Shown piece after piece: positions 8,296 through 18,300 of a stretch of 64,000 nt of DNA. This DNA is from Methanoregula sp. UBA64 (GTDB lineage Archaea; Halobacteriota; Methanomicrobia; Methanomicrobiales; Methanospirillaceae). The translations under genes and the position numbers were made by a program. Position 1 is the first letter of the stretch. The number at the start of each line of letters is the position of its first letter. The notes under the pieces are model-generated. The model did no database searches and had not been told where the DNA came from. It worked only from the letters and a program-made list of their open reading frames with translations. The stretch spans positions 162,599-226,598 of the forward strand of contig NZ_DAQC01000008.1 in NCBI RefSeq assembly GCF_002502735.1, given 5' to 3'.

Positions 8296-8784
8296 CTAGA
8301 ACCGGAACCACTTCATCATCACAAGGGCGTCCTCGCCGTTTGCATAATAGCCGCCGACAAAAAAGACATCCTGGTACCCGAGCCGGCGGTAGAACTTCTG
8401 GGCGGGGACATTGGATTCCCGGACTTCGAGCTGGGAGCCGGTGGCAAGCTGGAGCGCGAACTGGTGCTCGGTCCGGTGCATCAGCTGGCGCCCGATCCCC
8501 CGGCCACGGAACTGCGAGGATACCGCGAAGTTGCAGATGTGGCCGTAGATATTCTCGCCCGTATCCTCGATGGCCCCGATGATGAACCCCGCGATCTGTC
8601 CCTCGCAGATCGCGACAAAGAACGTGGTCGGGTAATACGCGAGCGCCTCGGCAAACGTCTGTTTATCCCATGCCTCGACAAATGCCTCGACCTCGATGGC
8701 ATAGATCGCATCGACATCGGCCGGGCCTGCCCGCCGGATCTGGGCAGGGGTCTTTACCGGGATAGCGTCACGGGATTTTATCAT
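8296..8784 (-). CDS. rimI: RimI-like N-terminal protein acetyltransferase (GNAT)
   Basis: 162 residues from ATG 8784. Acetyl-CoA-binding GNAT motif A is clear: NFAVSSQFRGRGIGRQLM, with the R/Q-x-x-G-x-G/A signature, followed by LEVRESNVPAQKFYRRLGYQ, which is characteristic of RimI/NatA-type enzymes. The N-terminus IRRAGPADVDAIYAIEVEAFVEAW matches the substrate-side loop. It likely acetylates N-termini of proteins co- or post-translationally. No strong ribosome binding site precedes the ATG. Confidence 0.85.
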   Translation of the reverse strand: MIKSRDAIPVKTPAQIRRAGPADVDAIYAIEVEAFVEAWDKQTFAEALAYYPTTFFVAICEGQIAGFIIGAIEDTGENIYGHICNFAVSSQFRGRGIGRQLMHRTEHQFALQLATGSQLEVRESNVPAQKFYRRLGYQDVFFVGGYYANGEDALVMMKWFRF

Positions 8785-8851
8785 GGGGAAGAGCTCGTTT
8801 TTGCAGGTTATCCTGTTGCCCTTCGCGTACAATAAGGCTTTTGCGCCAACA

Positions 8852-8871
8852 AGCCCGCTTTCGAGCGGGCT
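8852..8871. other. Perfect 8-bp stem with TTCG tetraloop
   Basis: AGCCCGCT-TTCG-AGCGGGCT lies in the divergent spacer between rimI and the DUF1015 gene. It is upstream of the TATA box of the plus-strand gene, so in RNA it would belong to the rimI leader. No T-run follows. Confidence 0.5.
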
Positions 8872-8889
8872 TTCGCCGGGGTCTGTGGG

Positions 8890-8896
8890 TATATAT
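8890..8896 (+). promoter_or_regulatory. TATA box and leader hairpin of the DUF1015 gene
   Basis: TATATAT lies about 64 bp before the ATG at 8957. The predicted leader contains a 6-bp stem CGCCCT/AGGGCG (8925-8930, 8939-8944) with an 8-nt AT-rich loop, ending 12 nt before the start codon, so it could influence ribosome access (inference). Confidence 0.45.
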
Positions 8897-8956
8897 GTGA
8901 TATCGCCAAACGTATGAGAAAGAACGCCCTGTTTTAATAGGGCGCCGGTTGGTACC

Positions 8957-10222
8957 ATGGTAACGATCTGCCGATTCCCCGCGGTGCGTCCCGCACCCGG
9001 CGAGGCCCAGGCCATCGCAGCGGTCCCGTACGATGTCGTGACTGCCGAAGAGGCGCGGGCGATCATCAAAAAGAACCCGGACAGTTTTTTAACCGTCAGC
9101 CGTTCTGACGCCGAACTCCCGGACCTGCCCGCAAACGACGACAAAGTCTACGAGCGGGCGAAGACGAACTTTACTGCGCTGATCGCGAGCGGCCGGCTGA
9201 AAAAGGATGCACAGCCCGGGATGTACGTGTACCGGATCCGGCAGGACGGGGACACGTTTTTAGGGCTCTGCTGCTGCCTTGAGACGGAAGATTACCGTAC
9301 CAATAAAATCCGGCGCCACGAGCTGACCCGGTACGACAAGGAAGAGGACCGGACCCGGCACATCGATGCGGTACAGGCCCACAACGGCCCGGTCGTGCTG
9401 TTGTACCGGGACAAGGACAGCCTTTTCTCCTACATCGAATCGCTCATTGCGGGAAGCAGAAAACCGGATGCCGAGGTTACGACCCCGCAGGGCGGCATCC
9501 ACCAGATCTTTGCCGTCACCGATCCTAAGGCACTCGACGAACTGGAGCGCCGGTTTGTTGGTGTTGCAAACCTCTACATCGCCGACGGCCACCACCGGGC
9601 AAAGGCCGCGGTGAACCTTGCTGACCGGAAGAAAGCAGCAGGCGAGAAAAGCGATGGCGAGATCGGGCGGTTCATGGGCGTGCTCTTTGCCGAGAACCGG
9701 GTGAAGATCCACGGGTACAGCCGGCTGTTGACCGATCTCGGGAAGTACACGCCCGGATCGTTCCTCGCAGAGCTCAAAAAACACTATGCGGTCACCCCGT
9801 ACGGGACGGTGGACGGGCGCGGGTACAACATAAAACCGCAGATCGCCCGGCCGGAACAGTACCACGTGATGCACCTGTACCTCGGCGGGACGTGGTACGA
9901 GTGCACGAAACCCATTGACCAGAACGCCGGGCCCATCGATGTGCTCGATGTCTCGGTGCTCCAGAAGACCGTGCTCGAAGAGATGCTCGGCATCACGGAT
10001 CCCCGGGGCGATGCCCGGCTCCAGTACCTGGGCGGTGCCCGGCCGGTGGCAGATCTCGAAAAACTGGTGGACGAGAAAAAGTTCCAGCTCGCGTTTGCCA
10101 TGCAGCCGGTCCGGGTGGGAACGGTCCTTTCCATTGCCGATGCCGGCGGGATCATGCCGCCCAAGTCCACGTGGTTCGAGCCAAAGCTCTTGAGCGGGCT
10201 TGTCATCCACTCGTTCGCATAA
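8957..10222 (+). CDS. DUF1015 family protein (COG4198)
   Basis: 421 residues. The N-terminal family signature is clear: RPAPGEAQAIAAVPYDVVTAEEARAIIKKNPDSFLTVSRSDAELP. Later conserved parts include LYIADGHHRAKAA, YLGGARPVADLEKLVDEK, and a C-terminal ADAGGIMPPKSTWFEPKLLSGL. The family is soluble, widespread in bacteria and methanogens and often encoded near serine biosynthesis genes, but its reaction is not established to my knowledge. Ends 55 bp before hisG on the same strand, so they may be co-transcribed. Confidence 0.88.
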   Translation: MVTICRFPAVRPAPGEAQAIAAVPYDVVTAEEARAIIKKNPDSFLTVSRSDAELPDLPANDDKVYERAKTNFTALIASGRLKKDAQPGMYVYRIRQDGDTFLGLCCCLETEDYRTNKIRRHELTRYDKEEDRTRHIDAVQAHNGPVVLLYRDKDSLFSYIESLIAGSRKPDAEVTTPQGGIHQIFAVTDPKALDELERRFVGVANLYIADGHHRAKAAVNLADRKKAAGEKSDGEIGRFMGVLFAENRVKIHGYSRLLTDLGKYTPGSFLAELKKHYAVTPYGTVDGRGYNIKPQIARPEQYHVMHLYLGGTWYECTKPIDQNAGPIDVLDVSVLQKTVLEEMLGITDPRGDARLQYLGGARPVADLEKLVDEKKFQLAFAMQPVRVGTVLSIADAGGIMPPKSTWFEPKLLSGLVIHSFA

Positions 10223-10277
10223 GCGGACGATCCAAACCGTATCCATTTATCATTTTTGCAGGCGGAGGGGATATGAT

Positions 10278-11150
10278 ATGATCACCCTCGCACTCCCCAA
10301 GGGCAGCCTCGAAGCGCAGACACTCCAGCTTTTCAAGGAGGCCGATCTCGAAGTCAGGCGCACCGACCGCGACTATAACCCGGCAATAGCCGATTCCCGG
10401 ATCGGGAAGGTAAAGATCCTCCGCCCGCAGGAGATCCCGACCTACGTGGACAAGGGCTACTTCGATCTCGGGATCTCGGGCCTCGACTGGGTCCGCGAGA
10501 CGAAATCGGACGTGGTCGAAGTCGCGGCCCTTACGTACAGCAAGACCGGCGAGGGCAACGTGAAGATCGTGATCGCGGTCCACCGCGACGAGCCGATCAA
10601 TGATGCTTCAGAGATCCGGCCCGGGAGCAAAGTGACGACCGAGTATCCCGAGCTCACGAAGCAGTTCTTTGAGGAAAAAAAGATCCCGGTGCAGCTCTTC
10701 CACTCGTTTGGGGCATCGGAGGCAAAGGTGCCGGACCTCATGGACGTGGTCGTGGACTTAACCGAGACGGGGACAACGCTCCGGAAGAACGGCCTTAAGA
10801 TCATCGGCCAGATCATGGAGTCGCACACGGTGATCATTGCAAACAGGGCGGCGTGGGCAGACCCGGAGAAGCGCCGCGAGATCGAGGAGATAAAATCCCT
10901 GCTCTTTGGCGTGCTCGAAGCCCGGCACAAGGTGCTCCTTACCATGAACGTCCCGACCGCGGCGCTCGAAAAGATCGTTGCCGCCCTTCCCGCCATGAAG
11001 AAGCCGACCGTGAGCCGGCTCCACGGGATCGAGTACTACAGCGTCCAGACGGTCGTGCAGAAGGGTTCGGTAAACGAGCTGATCCCGAAGCTCAAGCGGT
11101 GCGGGGCTGAGGATATCTTAGAGATTCCGATAGCAAAGATTGTGGCGTGA
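10278..11150 (+). CDS. hisG: ATP phosphoribosyltransferase (long form)
   Basis: 290 residues from ATG 10278, which has GGAGGGG seven bases upstream. First step of histidine biosynthesis: ATP plus PRPP to phosphoribosyl-ATP. Seen: MITLALPKGSLEAQTLQLF, DLGISGLDWVRE, the PRPP-binding loop DLTETGTTLRKNGLKII, and a C-terminal regulatory HisG_C domain (about residues 210-290), marking the long, HisZ-independent, histidine-inhibited form. Confidence 0.96.
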   Translation: MITLALPKGSLEAQTLQLFKEADLEVRRTDRDYNPAIADSRIGKVKILRPQEIPTYVDKGYFDLGISGLDWVRETKSDVVEVAALTYSKTGEGNVKIVIAVHRDEPINDASEIRPGSKVTTEYPELTKQFFEEKKIPVQLFHSFGASEAKVPDLMDVVVDLTETGTTLRKNGLKIIGQIMESHTVIIANRAAWADPEKRREIEEIKSLLFGVLEARHKVLLTMNVPTAALEKIVAALPAMKKPTVSRLHGIEYYSVQTVVQKGSVNELIPKLKRCGAEDILEIPIAKIVA

Positions 11151-11240
11151 GGGGGACCGGCGGAATATTCCCTGCCGGTTATCGATAAAAAAAATCCCCT
11201 CCCCCGGTGCGGTAGATCCTCCGGGTACGTAAAAGAACAA

Positions 11241-11247
11241 TTATATC
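11241..11247 (+). promoter_or_regulatory. TATA box of the pilin-like cassette
   Basis: TTATATC centred about 27 bp before ATG 11272. The spacing predicts a leaderless transcript beginning at or next to the first start codon of the cassette. Confidence 0.5.
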
Positions 11248-11271
11248 CATTTACCCGTCTATAGGCCAATA

Positions 11272-11874
11272 ATGAAAAGAATGCACCTTGCAATCCTGGT
11301 TGTAGCGGTAGTCAGCCTTGCCGTAACAGGAGGAATTGGTGTACTCTGGCTGCTGAACCCGTCAGGCCAGCCTCATACCGTTGATGTAAACGGCACCGGG
11401 CCCGTTAATGAAGGATTCAGACAGGTGTTCACGAGTCCCGGGGAGGATCACTTCTCGCTCGAAGAAGCGGACTCTGTCGTTGCCGTTAGCCCGGAGCAGG
11501 CCAATGCCAGCCGGCAGCACTATCCGGTCTATTACGTCAGGGGGCGGAACGTAAATAATTCCGGATACGCAGAGCAGTGGATCCTTGGAATCCGCGAGGG
11601 ACAGAACGTGACCCTGATGACCTACGATCGTACCGGAGCCGGCTCAGTCCCCTGGCAGGGGGACAAGCTGCCGGATCAGGAGATCGATCTCGCCGGCATC
11701 GTGTCGCCCGGGGATGTTATGAAGATCGTACACTCAGGAAACCAGACCCTGACAGGAGACGCCGAACTTGAGATTTCCCGGGGGATATACACGGTTACGG
11801 GGCCATCCGGTTCGCACCCCCGGGAATATAGTATCAACGCAACCACGGGGGATGTGATCGCCACCCATGACTGA
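11272..11874 (+). CDS. Membrane-anchored extracellular protein, first gene of the pilin-like cassette
   Basis: 200 residues. One N-terminal hydrophobic segment (residues 5-28, LAILVVAVVSLAVTGGIGVLWLL) anchors a polar extracellular domain with several N-glycosylation-type sequons (NGT, NAS, NNS, NVT, NQT). No known domain recognised. Ends with a 4-base-scale overlap with the next gene (its stop lies within the start region at 11867). Probably a minor component or accessory of the surface structure encoded downstream (inference). Confidence 0.75.
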   Translation: MKRMHLAILVVAVVSLAVTGGIGVLWLLNPSGQPHTVDVNGTGPVNEGFRQVFTSPGEDHFSLEEADSVVAVSPEQANASRQHYPVYYVRGRNVNNSGYAEQWILGIREGQNVTLMTYDRTGAGSVPWQGDKLPDQEIDLAGIVSPGDVMKIVHSGNQTLTGDAELEISRGIYTVTGPSGSHPREYSINATTGDVIATHD

Positions 11875-12943
11875 CGATGCCGGTAACCTCTCGATCGATT
11901 TCCTGGCCGGTTTTACCATCTTTCTCATTGCATTCATCTATATCGCGACCCTGATCCCGGGCCTTTTTATTGGTCTCCAGAGCCGGACTGTCGATTACGA
12001 TGCGGTGGCCTACCGGACGGGCGTTATTCTCGTGGAAGATCCCGGGATGCCGTACAATCCCGCATGGGAGACGCTCGCGGATTCCCATAAGGGGGACATG
12101 TTAAGGTTCGGCCTTGCCGTATCCAAAGACTCCCCCAACATCCTTTCGTCGCAGAAAGTGGATCGATTCTTCTGCAGGACCTGGTCCTACCCGGACGATT
12201 ACCGGTCGCGGGTAATTTTCGGGGATTATCCGTATCTGTTCAATATCTCTTTCCAGCAGGCGGGATCGAATCTCACGCGATCGATTGGCGACAACCCGCC
12301 GGACGAGTACGGGTACATCCGAAGGGTGGTGAAAGTGAAAGGGAACAGCAATGCCTCGATAGATGACTCCAAAATCAGGGCATATATGTTCAATTCAAGC
12401 GATAACGTCACGACCGATGTTTTCTCTATCCACCTGAACTTCACGAACCTGCTGGGGGATGAACCAGACCCGGCGTACCAGATTAATCCTTACAACGATC
12501 AGATCATGGTCAACATCAGCGGCATGAATGTCAGTGTTGTGAATAAGTCCCTCGGAGCTGAAGCACAACATACTACCTTAGAGGCCATCCAGATCTGCCG
12601 GTCCAAGCCAATCTCGACTAATCCCCATCCGCCTGTTGTCTGTTTCGCAAATTTCACCTCGCCGATTGTAGATAATAAGCAGGTGGACCTCCCATATCCT
12701 ATCGAGGATAACCTCTCCCTGATTATCCCGCCGGGATTCATTACAACCGACCTTGCCGATGCCAATACCCAGTTGTATTTCAACCTGACATTCAATCATT
12801 ACGACACAGATAACGTGACTTTATTCCCGGAGAATGGGTATCTGAATAATACAGGGAGCGGGCCGTTTGAATATACGTATGACCCGAAAAACATCACCCT
12901 GCCAAAACTGCAGGATGGCGTGCTGGAGGTGTCGGTATGGTAA
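11867..12943 (+). CDS. Pilin-like secreted protein with class III-type N-terminus (resembles DUF7287)
   Basis: 358 residues. The N-terminus MTDDAGNLSIDFLAGFTIFL followed by a long hydrophobic helix matches archaeal pilin-like proteins: short charged leader, Gly at the potential cleavage site, then a 25-residue hydrophobic stretch. The exterior part is large, polar and rich in Asn-X-Ser/Thr. It resembles, from memory, the haloarchaeal DUF7287 group; a profile search is needed. Start overlaps the preceding stop and its own stop overlaps the next start, indicating translational coupling. Confidence 0.75.
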   Translation: MTDDAGNLSIDFLAGFTIFLIAFIYIATLIPGLFIGLQSRTVDYDAVAYRTGVILVEDPGMPYNPAWETLADSHKGDMLRFGLAVSKDSPNILSSQKVDRFFCRTWSYPDDYRSRVIFGDYPYLFNISFQQAGSNLTRSIGDNPPDEYGYIRRVVKVKGNSNASIDDSKIRAYMFNSSDNVTTDVFSIHLNFTNLLGDEPDPAYQINPYNDQIMVNISGMNVSVVNKSLGAEAQHTTLEAIQICRSKPISTNPHPPVVCFANFTSPIVDNKQVDLPYPIEDNLSLIIPPGFITTDLADANTQLYFNLTFNHYDTDNVTLFPENGYLNNTGSGPFEYTYDPKNITLPKLQDGVLEVSVW

Positions 12944-13476
12944 ACGAGCACGGCCAGCTCTACACGATCGAGGGTGTTGCCGCAGCACTCATCATGCTCT
13001 TCTCGGCATATCTCGTTCTCGGGGCAACTTCCGTTTACACGCCCGGGGACACCCATATCAGCGATATGCAGCTCGAACAGCTGGGAACCGATGCGTTAAG
13101 GATGATGAATACGCCGGTGAACGGTTCGTCTTCCACGAGTCCGCTTCAGGACATCCTTTATTATAACGGGGTGCAGGGACAGTTCGACGGTACCGGATTT
13201 AACACGCTTTTTTTAAATTACGTGAATAACCAGACCGGCTCGAAGATCGATAATGCCCCAAACGGGCTTCACTACAATGCAACGGTTTCGTATTACAATA
13301 TCGCGAACAAGACAACCGGGACTCTCCCGCTCTCTACAAACCGTAATCTCACCGGGGGGGAGCATCCCGTGAGGGTAACCGAATGGGTGATAGTGAATAA
13401 AACATTTCCGGGGGGCGGGGGAACCGATTTCAAACCCCGTGCCGTTTTGGTGGAGGTACTCTTATGGCGGGATTAA
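12937..13476 (+). CDS. Pilin-like protein (resembles DUF7288)
   Basis: 179 residues. Starts MVNEHGQLYTIEGVAAALIM, a leader ending in Gly followed by a hydrophobic helix with a Glu at mature position about 5, the pattern recognised by archaeal prepilin peptidase. The extracellular remainder has sequons and no cysteine. The HGQLYTIEG opening recalls haloarchaeal DUF7288 members. The start codon is inside the end of the previous gene. Confidence 0.75.
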   Translation: MVNEHGQLYTIEGVAAALIMLFSAYLVLGATSVYTPGDTHISDMQLEQLGTDALRMMNTPVNGSSSTSPLQDILYYNGVQGQFDGTGFNTLFLNYVNNQTGSKIDNAPNGLHYNATVSYYNIANKTTGTLPLSTNRNLTGGEHPVRVTEWVIVNKTFPGGGGTDFKPRAVLVEVLLWRD

Positions 13477-13841
13477 ACGATGATGCACAGTGGATCGTCC
13501 TGATGGGATTTGTCGTGAGTTTCAGCCTGTTTTTCCTTGCGATGCTCCTCAACCAGTCGACCCTGGTCGGCCAGACAACAGCGGAAGGTGTGCTGGATTT
13601 CCCAAAAAACGATATCCGGGATGTAAAGAATGTCATTACAGAGTCCTCACAGTATTCTAGTGATCCATCCAAAATTGCCATCCTTCAAGAGGACATTAAA
13701 TCATTGGCACTCAGTCGGAAAGGGGCTGTGGTAACGTATACTATAATTCCCACATCCAACTCAACCGATTCACATAAGCATATTTCAATCCACTACAACA
13801 ACGGGGTGACGGAGTACAATGAGTACTGGACATCGCTCTGA
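13464..13841 (+). CDS. Small pilin-like membrane protein
   Basis: 125 residues: a short leader (MAGLNDDAQWIVLMGF), one hydrophobic helix (about residues 10-30), then a polar domain. No cleavage Gly is obvious directly before the hydrophobic region, so it may stay as a signal anchor. Overlaps both neighbouring genes (starts 13 bases before the upstream stop, ends after the downstream start), which strongly suggests one coupled unit. Function unknown. Confidence 0.7.
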   Translation: MAGLNDDAQWIVLMGFVVSFSLFFLAMLLNQSTLVGQTTAEGVLDFPKNDIRDVKNVITESSQYSSDPSKIAILQEDIKSLALSRKGAVVTYTIIPTSNSTDSHKHISIHYNNGVTEYNEYWTSL

Positions 13842-14280
13842 AGATTGCCGTGAGAACGGAGTGACGGGGATGATCGAATACGTGATCGTGAGCGGCATCC
13901 TTCTCCTGCTCTTCATGGTCATGCTCCTTATGGTAAATGCAAACTTCATGCAGGGACCGTCAGAGACGCTCCAGTATACTGCCTTTACCGATATCGGCAA
14001 CGGGATCTCGACACGGATTGTCGATATCTATAGTATCGCCCCGACAAACGGAACCATATCCACTGCATTCGATATCCCGGACGAAGTCGCACAGCAGGAT
14101 TATACCGTGGAGATCCACCAGGGTGCGACCGCTGCGGATCAGTACGCCAGGGTTTACCGTGGCATCATCGCGAGCAACATCAGTCTTGGCGGGATCAGCG
14201 CAACGCGGAGTGTATCCGGGAACACGACAGGACAGGGTATGAACAGAATACGTTACGATTCTACGGGATTCGGGACGTGA
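13819..14280 (+). CDS. Pilin-like protein with class III-type leader
   Basis: 153 residues from ATG 13819, preceded by GGAG. The upstream start was preferred over ATG 13870 because it supplies a charged leader before the Gly-Val-Thr-Gly of ENGVTGMIEYVIVSGILLLL, the expected context for prepilin peptidase; 13870 has its own GGAG-like site and remains possible. One hydrophobic helix is followed by an extracellular domain with NGT, NIS and NTT sequons. Confidence 0.7.
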   Translation: MSTGHRSEDCRENGVTGMIEYVIVSGILLLLFMVMLLMVNANFMQGPSETLQYTAFTDIGNGISTRIVDIYSIAPTNGTISTAFDIPDEVAQQDYTVEIHQGATAADQYARVYRGIIASNISLGGISATRSVSGNTTGQGMNRIRYDSTGFGT

Positions 14281-14354
14281 GAATGAACAACATTGCGTGG
14301 AATTGTGAGGGGGATTAACGTGATCATGTACCATCCGGGGGAGTGCTAAAAACC

Positions 14355-15173
14355 ATGCAGGCGGTCAGGACTACCAAAAGAAGGAACGAGCATGCAGTAT
14401 CCGAGGCCATCGGGTTTATTCTCATTTTTGGGATTATCATTTCAGGGATCGGACTGGTAACTCTGTACGGGTACCCGATACTGATCCAGCAGCAGACAAA
14501 TGCAGACGAGCAGATCATGGAAAAAAACCTGATCGTGCTGCAGAACGATGTCAAGAGCCTGGCGTACAAGACGGTCCCCTATAAGGAGACGTCACTGAAG
14601 ATAGGGGGCGGGACAATGGTCGTCCATAATACAACGGAGGGCTCCGGCAATGCACATTTTGAGATTACCGATACGAATAATCTGATCAAAAATGATGACG
14701 GGAGTCCATACACATTCTATCCCGGGGATCTTCGCTACGAGTCTGCAAGCGCCCAGACCGGCATGTCACTTGAAAACGGTGCCGTGGTAAAACGGATGCT
14801 CGCACAGGAAGGATCGGCCATGCTCGCAGAGCCCCGGTGGTTTGTGGACGACCAGACCAATACTGCCGTGATCTACCTGATCGGATTCAATTCGACCGAT
14901 GCAATGTCCCGGGCCGGTGTTGGAACGGTGAAAATGGCGCTGGACCAGACAAAGACCAGTTCGACATCATATGAGATTCCGGCAGATGACCGGATCTATG
15001 TGAAGTATATCCCAAATTCAGATGCTGATTATTCAACCGCATGGGATAATTATTTTGAAAATACGCTGAAGATGACCGGCAATCCTGTCGCAGGATATAT
15101 GGTTCCCACAGATCCCAAAAAAACTGCAAGACTGGTGATCAACCGGTACGATATTATCATCAAATCGGTGTAA
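14355..15173 (+). CDS. Type IV pilin-like protein (resembles DUF7289)
   Basis: 272 residues from ATG 14355; GTG 14343 gives four more residues. The leader RRNEHAVSEAIGFILIFGII is the classical archaeal pilin N-terminus (basic leader, A-V-S-E-A-I-G-F, hydrophobic helix). The rest includes a heptad-like segment (DEQIMEKNLIVLQNDVKSL) and a beta-rich exterior. Resembles haloarchaeal DUF7289. GGGGGAG lies upstream. Last gene of the overlapping set; a T-rich tract follows. Confidence 0.8.
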   Translation: MQAVRTTKRRNEHAVSEAIGFILIFGIIISGIGLVTLYGYPILIQQQTNADEQIMEKNLIVLQNDVKSLAYKTVPYKETSLKIGGGTMVVHNTTEGSGNAHFEITDTNNLIKNDDGSPYTFYPGDLRYESASAQTGMSLENGAVVKRMLAQEGSAMLAEPRWFVDDQTNTAVIYLIGFNSTDAMSRAGVGTVKMALDQTKTSSTSYEIPADDRIYVKYIPNSDADYSTAWDNYFENTLKMTGNPVAGYMVPTDPKKTARLVINRYDIIIKSV

Positions 15174-15221
15174 TACCAGAAGATCCCCGGGGGATTCCGA
15201 CATAAGGAACTCTGGGAAATT

Positions 15222-15240
15222 GATTATTTTTTTAATCCTT
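15222..15240 (+). terminator. Terminator at the end of the pilin-like cassette
   Basis: GATTA, a run of T, then TAATC forms a small inverted repeat around a seven-T stretch 49 bp after the last stop codon. It separates the cassette from the VWA gene, which has its own TATA box. Confidence 0.5.
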
Positions 15241-15284
15241 CGCGATACGGGGATATCCGGGATACGCAGCAGTTAAATAGCAGG

Positions 15285-15292
15285 TATATATA
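15285..15292 (+). promoter_or_regulatory. TATA box of the VWA surface protein gene
   Basis: TATATATA centred about 30 bp before the GTG at 15319 (39 before ATG 15328), suggesting independent transcription with a very short leader. Confidence 0.5.
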
Positions 15293-15318
15293 CGGCACCT
15301 GTCAATATCACTACGTAC

Positions 15319-18300
15319 GTGAAGGGTATGCACATACACCGGATTTTAATCGTACTTCTTGGCTTTCTCCTGCTCATAGGACTGTGCGGTGCTGATCCTG
15401 TACCCGATCAATCGTCATCTCTGTCTACCAGTGCAACCTGGATAGTGGTGAATCATCCTTCAACAATCACCGTCATTGCACACAACACAACATCCGGTTC
15501 ACTGGCGGGCGCAACCGTGAATCTCGCACTTGACAACCCGGCGCTCGGATCGCTTGTCATGACAAGCCCCACGACAGACGCATCCGGTATTGCGACCGGA
15601 ACATTTACGGCCGGTACCAAATCCGGGGCCGTAAATATTACCGCCACCATCTCCAAAGACGGGTATAGTGTCACCAAAACCATACCCCAGTACATCGATC
15701 ACGACGTTCCGTATACCGTTCGGTTCGATTATGACGGCGAGGTGACGGTAGACACGGAGACGCCGTTTTCGATGAGTTTTGCCGATTACTGGGGAAATCC
15801 CATCGACAATAAAAACCCGGCCGCTACACACACCGTCTCTCTTCACATCGGTTCGGTCAACAACACAGCAGCGTTCGATAAGAGCGGAACGTTCGTGCAG
15901 GATATCACCACGAACACGGATGCAAAGGGTAATGCTTCAGTAACCGTCAGAACCTCCATTGCTGGCGGGGAGAACATCATCTGGATGAAACCGTTCGGGA
16001 ATATCGGCGATCAGTACAAAACGATTACCAGCCTGACGGACGCTGTCCCCTTTAGTATTACCCAGGATGTATCTCCATCTCCCGCAATGCAGCCCTGCGA
16101 CGGCGCAGCGGACCATACCTTCTCGTTTATCTATACACTCTACGATAAGCATGGCAACATCGCAGAAAACCAGTCGCTATTGCTGCACACCAGCTGGGCG
16201 GGAGACAAGGATACCACATTTACCTCAAACGATCTCGGCCAGGTCTGGCTGACCTATGGCCCCCACCAGACCGCAGCCAACATTTCTGTTACAGCAACAT
16301 CGCTTACGAATTCATCGGTGACGGCGACCAGGTTTGTGGAGTTTTACAGCACGGCCCCGGTCAATATGCAGCTGACCGCAAGCCCCCAGACGATGGGGAG
16401 CCTTGATGCAGGGAGTTCTCTGCGGGCCAATGTCTCGGCTGAAGTGACCGACATTATGGGAAATCCCGTTAAAAACGAGTCTGTCACCTTTACCATCGGA
16501 ACGCCATGGTACGACGGCACGTATAATGTCACTGCCGGACCGGTATGGGAAAGTACACATTCGGCAACGGTGACGGGGACTACCAACGATGATGGTTTTG
16601 CCACCGTTAAATTCATGCCCGGGGCATTCAGCCGGAATAAGAAAGATCTCAATTACAACCAGCAGGCAACCGGGCATGTAACGGTGACCGCTAAATGGGT
16701 AAATGCCAATGGCACCGAGGTCATACAAAATCTCCAGCTGAACTGGAAGAACTATCCTTACCTCAGCGTCGATACGAGCGTGAACCCCCTTACGGTCGGC
16801 GTTAACGATACCGTGGATCTCACGATTAAACTGAAGGGGGACGGGTGGGCGCTCCAGCCAAGTCCCATTGATGTCAATCTTGTAATAGACCGGTCAGGAA
16901 GTATGGGGAATAATCTAGCCGGGAAAAGCGGTACACCTACTAGAATATCTATTGCCAAATCCGCTGCGACCACGTTCATCAATAATATGACAGAGGGACA
17001 GGACAGGGTGGGTCTGTTTTCTTTTGCATCAGATGTGTCTCACGATGCAGCATTACAAACCACATTTAGTCCGGTAAAAACTGCTGTTTCAAACCTGAAC
17101 TCAAACGGTGCCACAGCAACACGGGACGCAATAAAAAAAGCCATTGATGACATGGTCGCGCACCCGAATACAGATGCGAATGCAATACGGGCGATCATTG
17201 TTATGACCGATGGAGACTGGAACTATTATGGTGCACCAAATGGAAAAGGAAACGGATTCTCTTCATGGGATTATACTTTAAATAATAATGTTGCATCTTG
17301 GTCCGGTGGCGTTACGGATTATAATACTTATTATTATTATACCGACCTTAATGGGGGATATAACCATTACGCTAAAGTCAATGTACCTAATAATGACCCC
17401 AACTATGGGGAAACTACCCTATATTACTATTATACAAATGCCAATTATTATGATAACGCGGAACTTACAAACCAAAATTTATCCATTTACGCCAAAAACC
17501 ATAATATCCGTCTCTATTTTATATTCTTTGCCAGTTCACCTGCTGCCATGTCGCAGAGTACACTGCAATCAATGGCAAATGCTACAGGGGGGTTCTATCA
17601 GCAGGCATTGACGGCAACCGCACTGAACGATGCATATAAAAAGATCGCTGGCGATCTCCAGGAACAGGCCGGCGTTAACACTACGATGCAGGTTGCCTTT
17701 GACAATGTCAATGTGTCCGGCGTCACCCTCCCGGGAGCAGATGTCTACCAGTATGTGTACGATCCGACTGCATCCTCCAAAATCACCTGGCAGGACGGGA
17801 ATACGAATGTCACGGACCAGACTGCCGACTGGAACGACGATCACAACCTGAATTTCAACATCGGCACAATCACCCTTAACCAGGTCTGGCAGGCAGACAT
17901 GAGATTCAGAATTTTAAAGCCGGGGAATATCGAAGTGTTTTCAGGTTCATCGGTCATCTTCAACAATGGTACCGACAGAATGGACCTGCCGACAAAATAC
18001 GTGAACGTGATCCCCAATCTCACCAACCCCGGATGGTCGATGCAGGCAATCAGACTGACCGATCTTGCAGCAAACACGGGTGGCGGCAAAATTGTAGATA
18101 CCCTCCCGGTAACATGGAATCTCACCTACCCGGGGAATATCACTAAAAGCGCAACCGAACAGGTGTTCTGGTCAAACGACAATAAGCAGAGCTGGCACCA
18201 GTTCGATACGGAATTCAGTGGTCCCTGCGTCAACTCAATACAGGGTTCGACCCTGGACGTAAGAAACCTCCCGTCAGGAACCTATTGGATCCGCGTGAAA

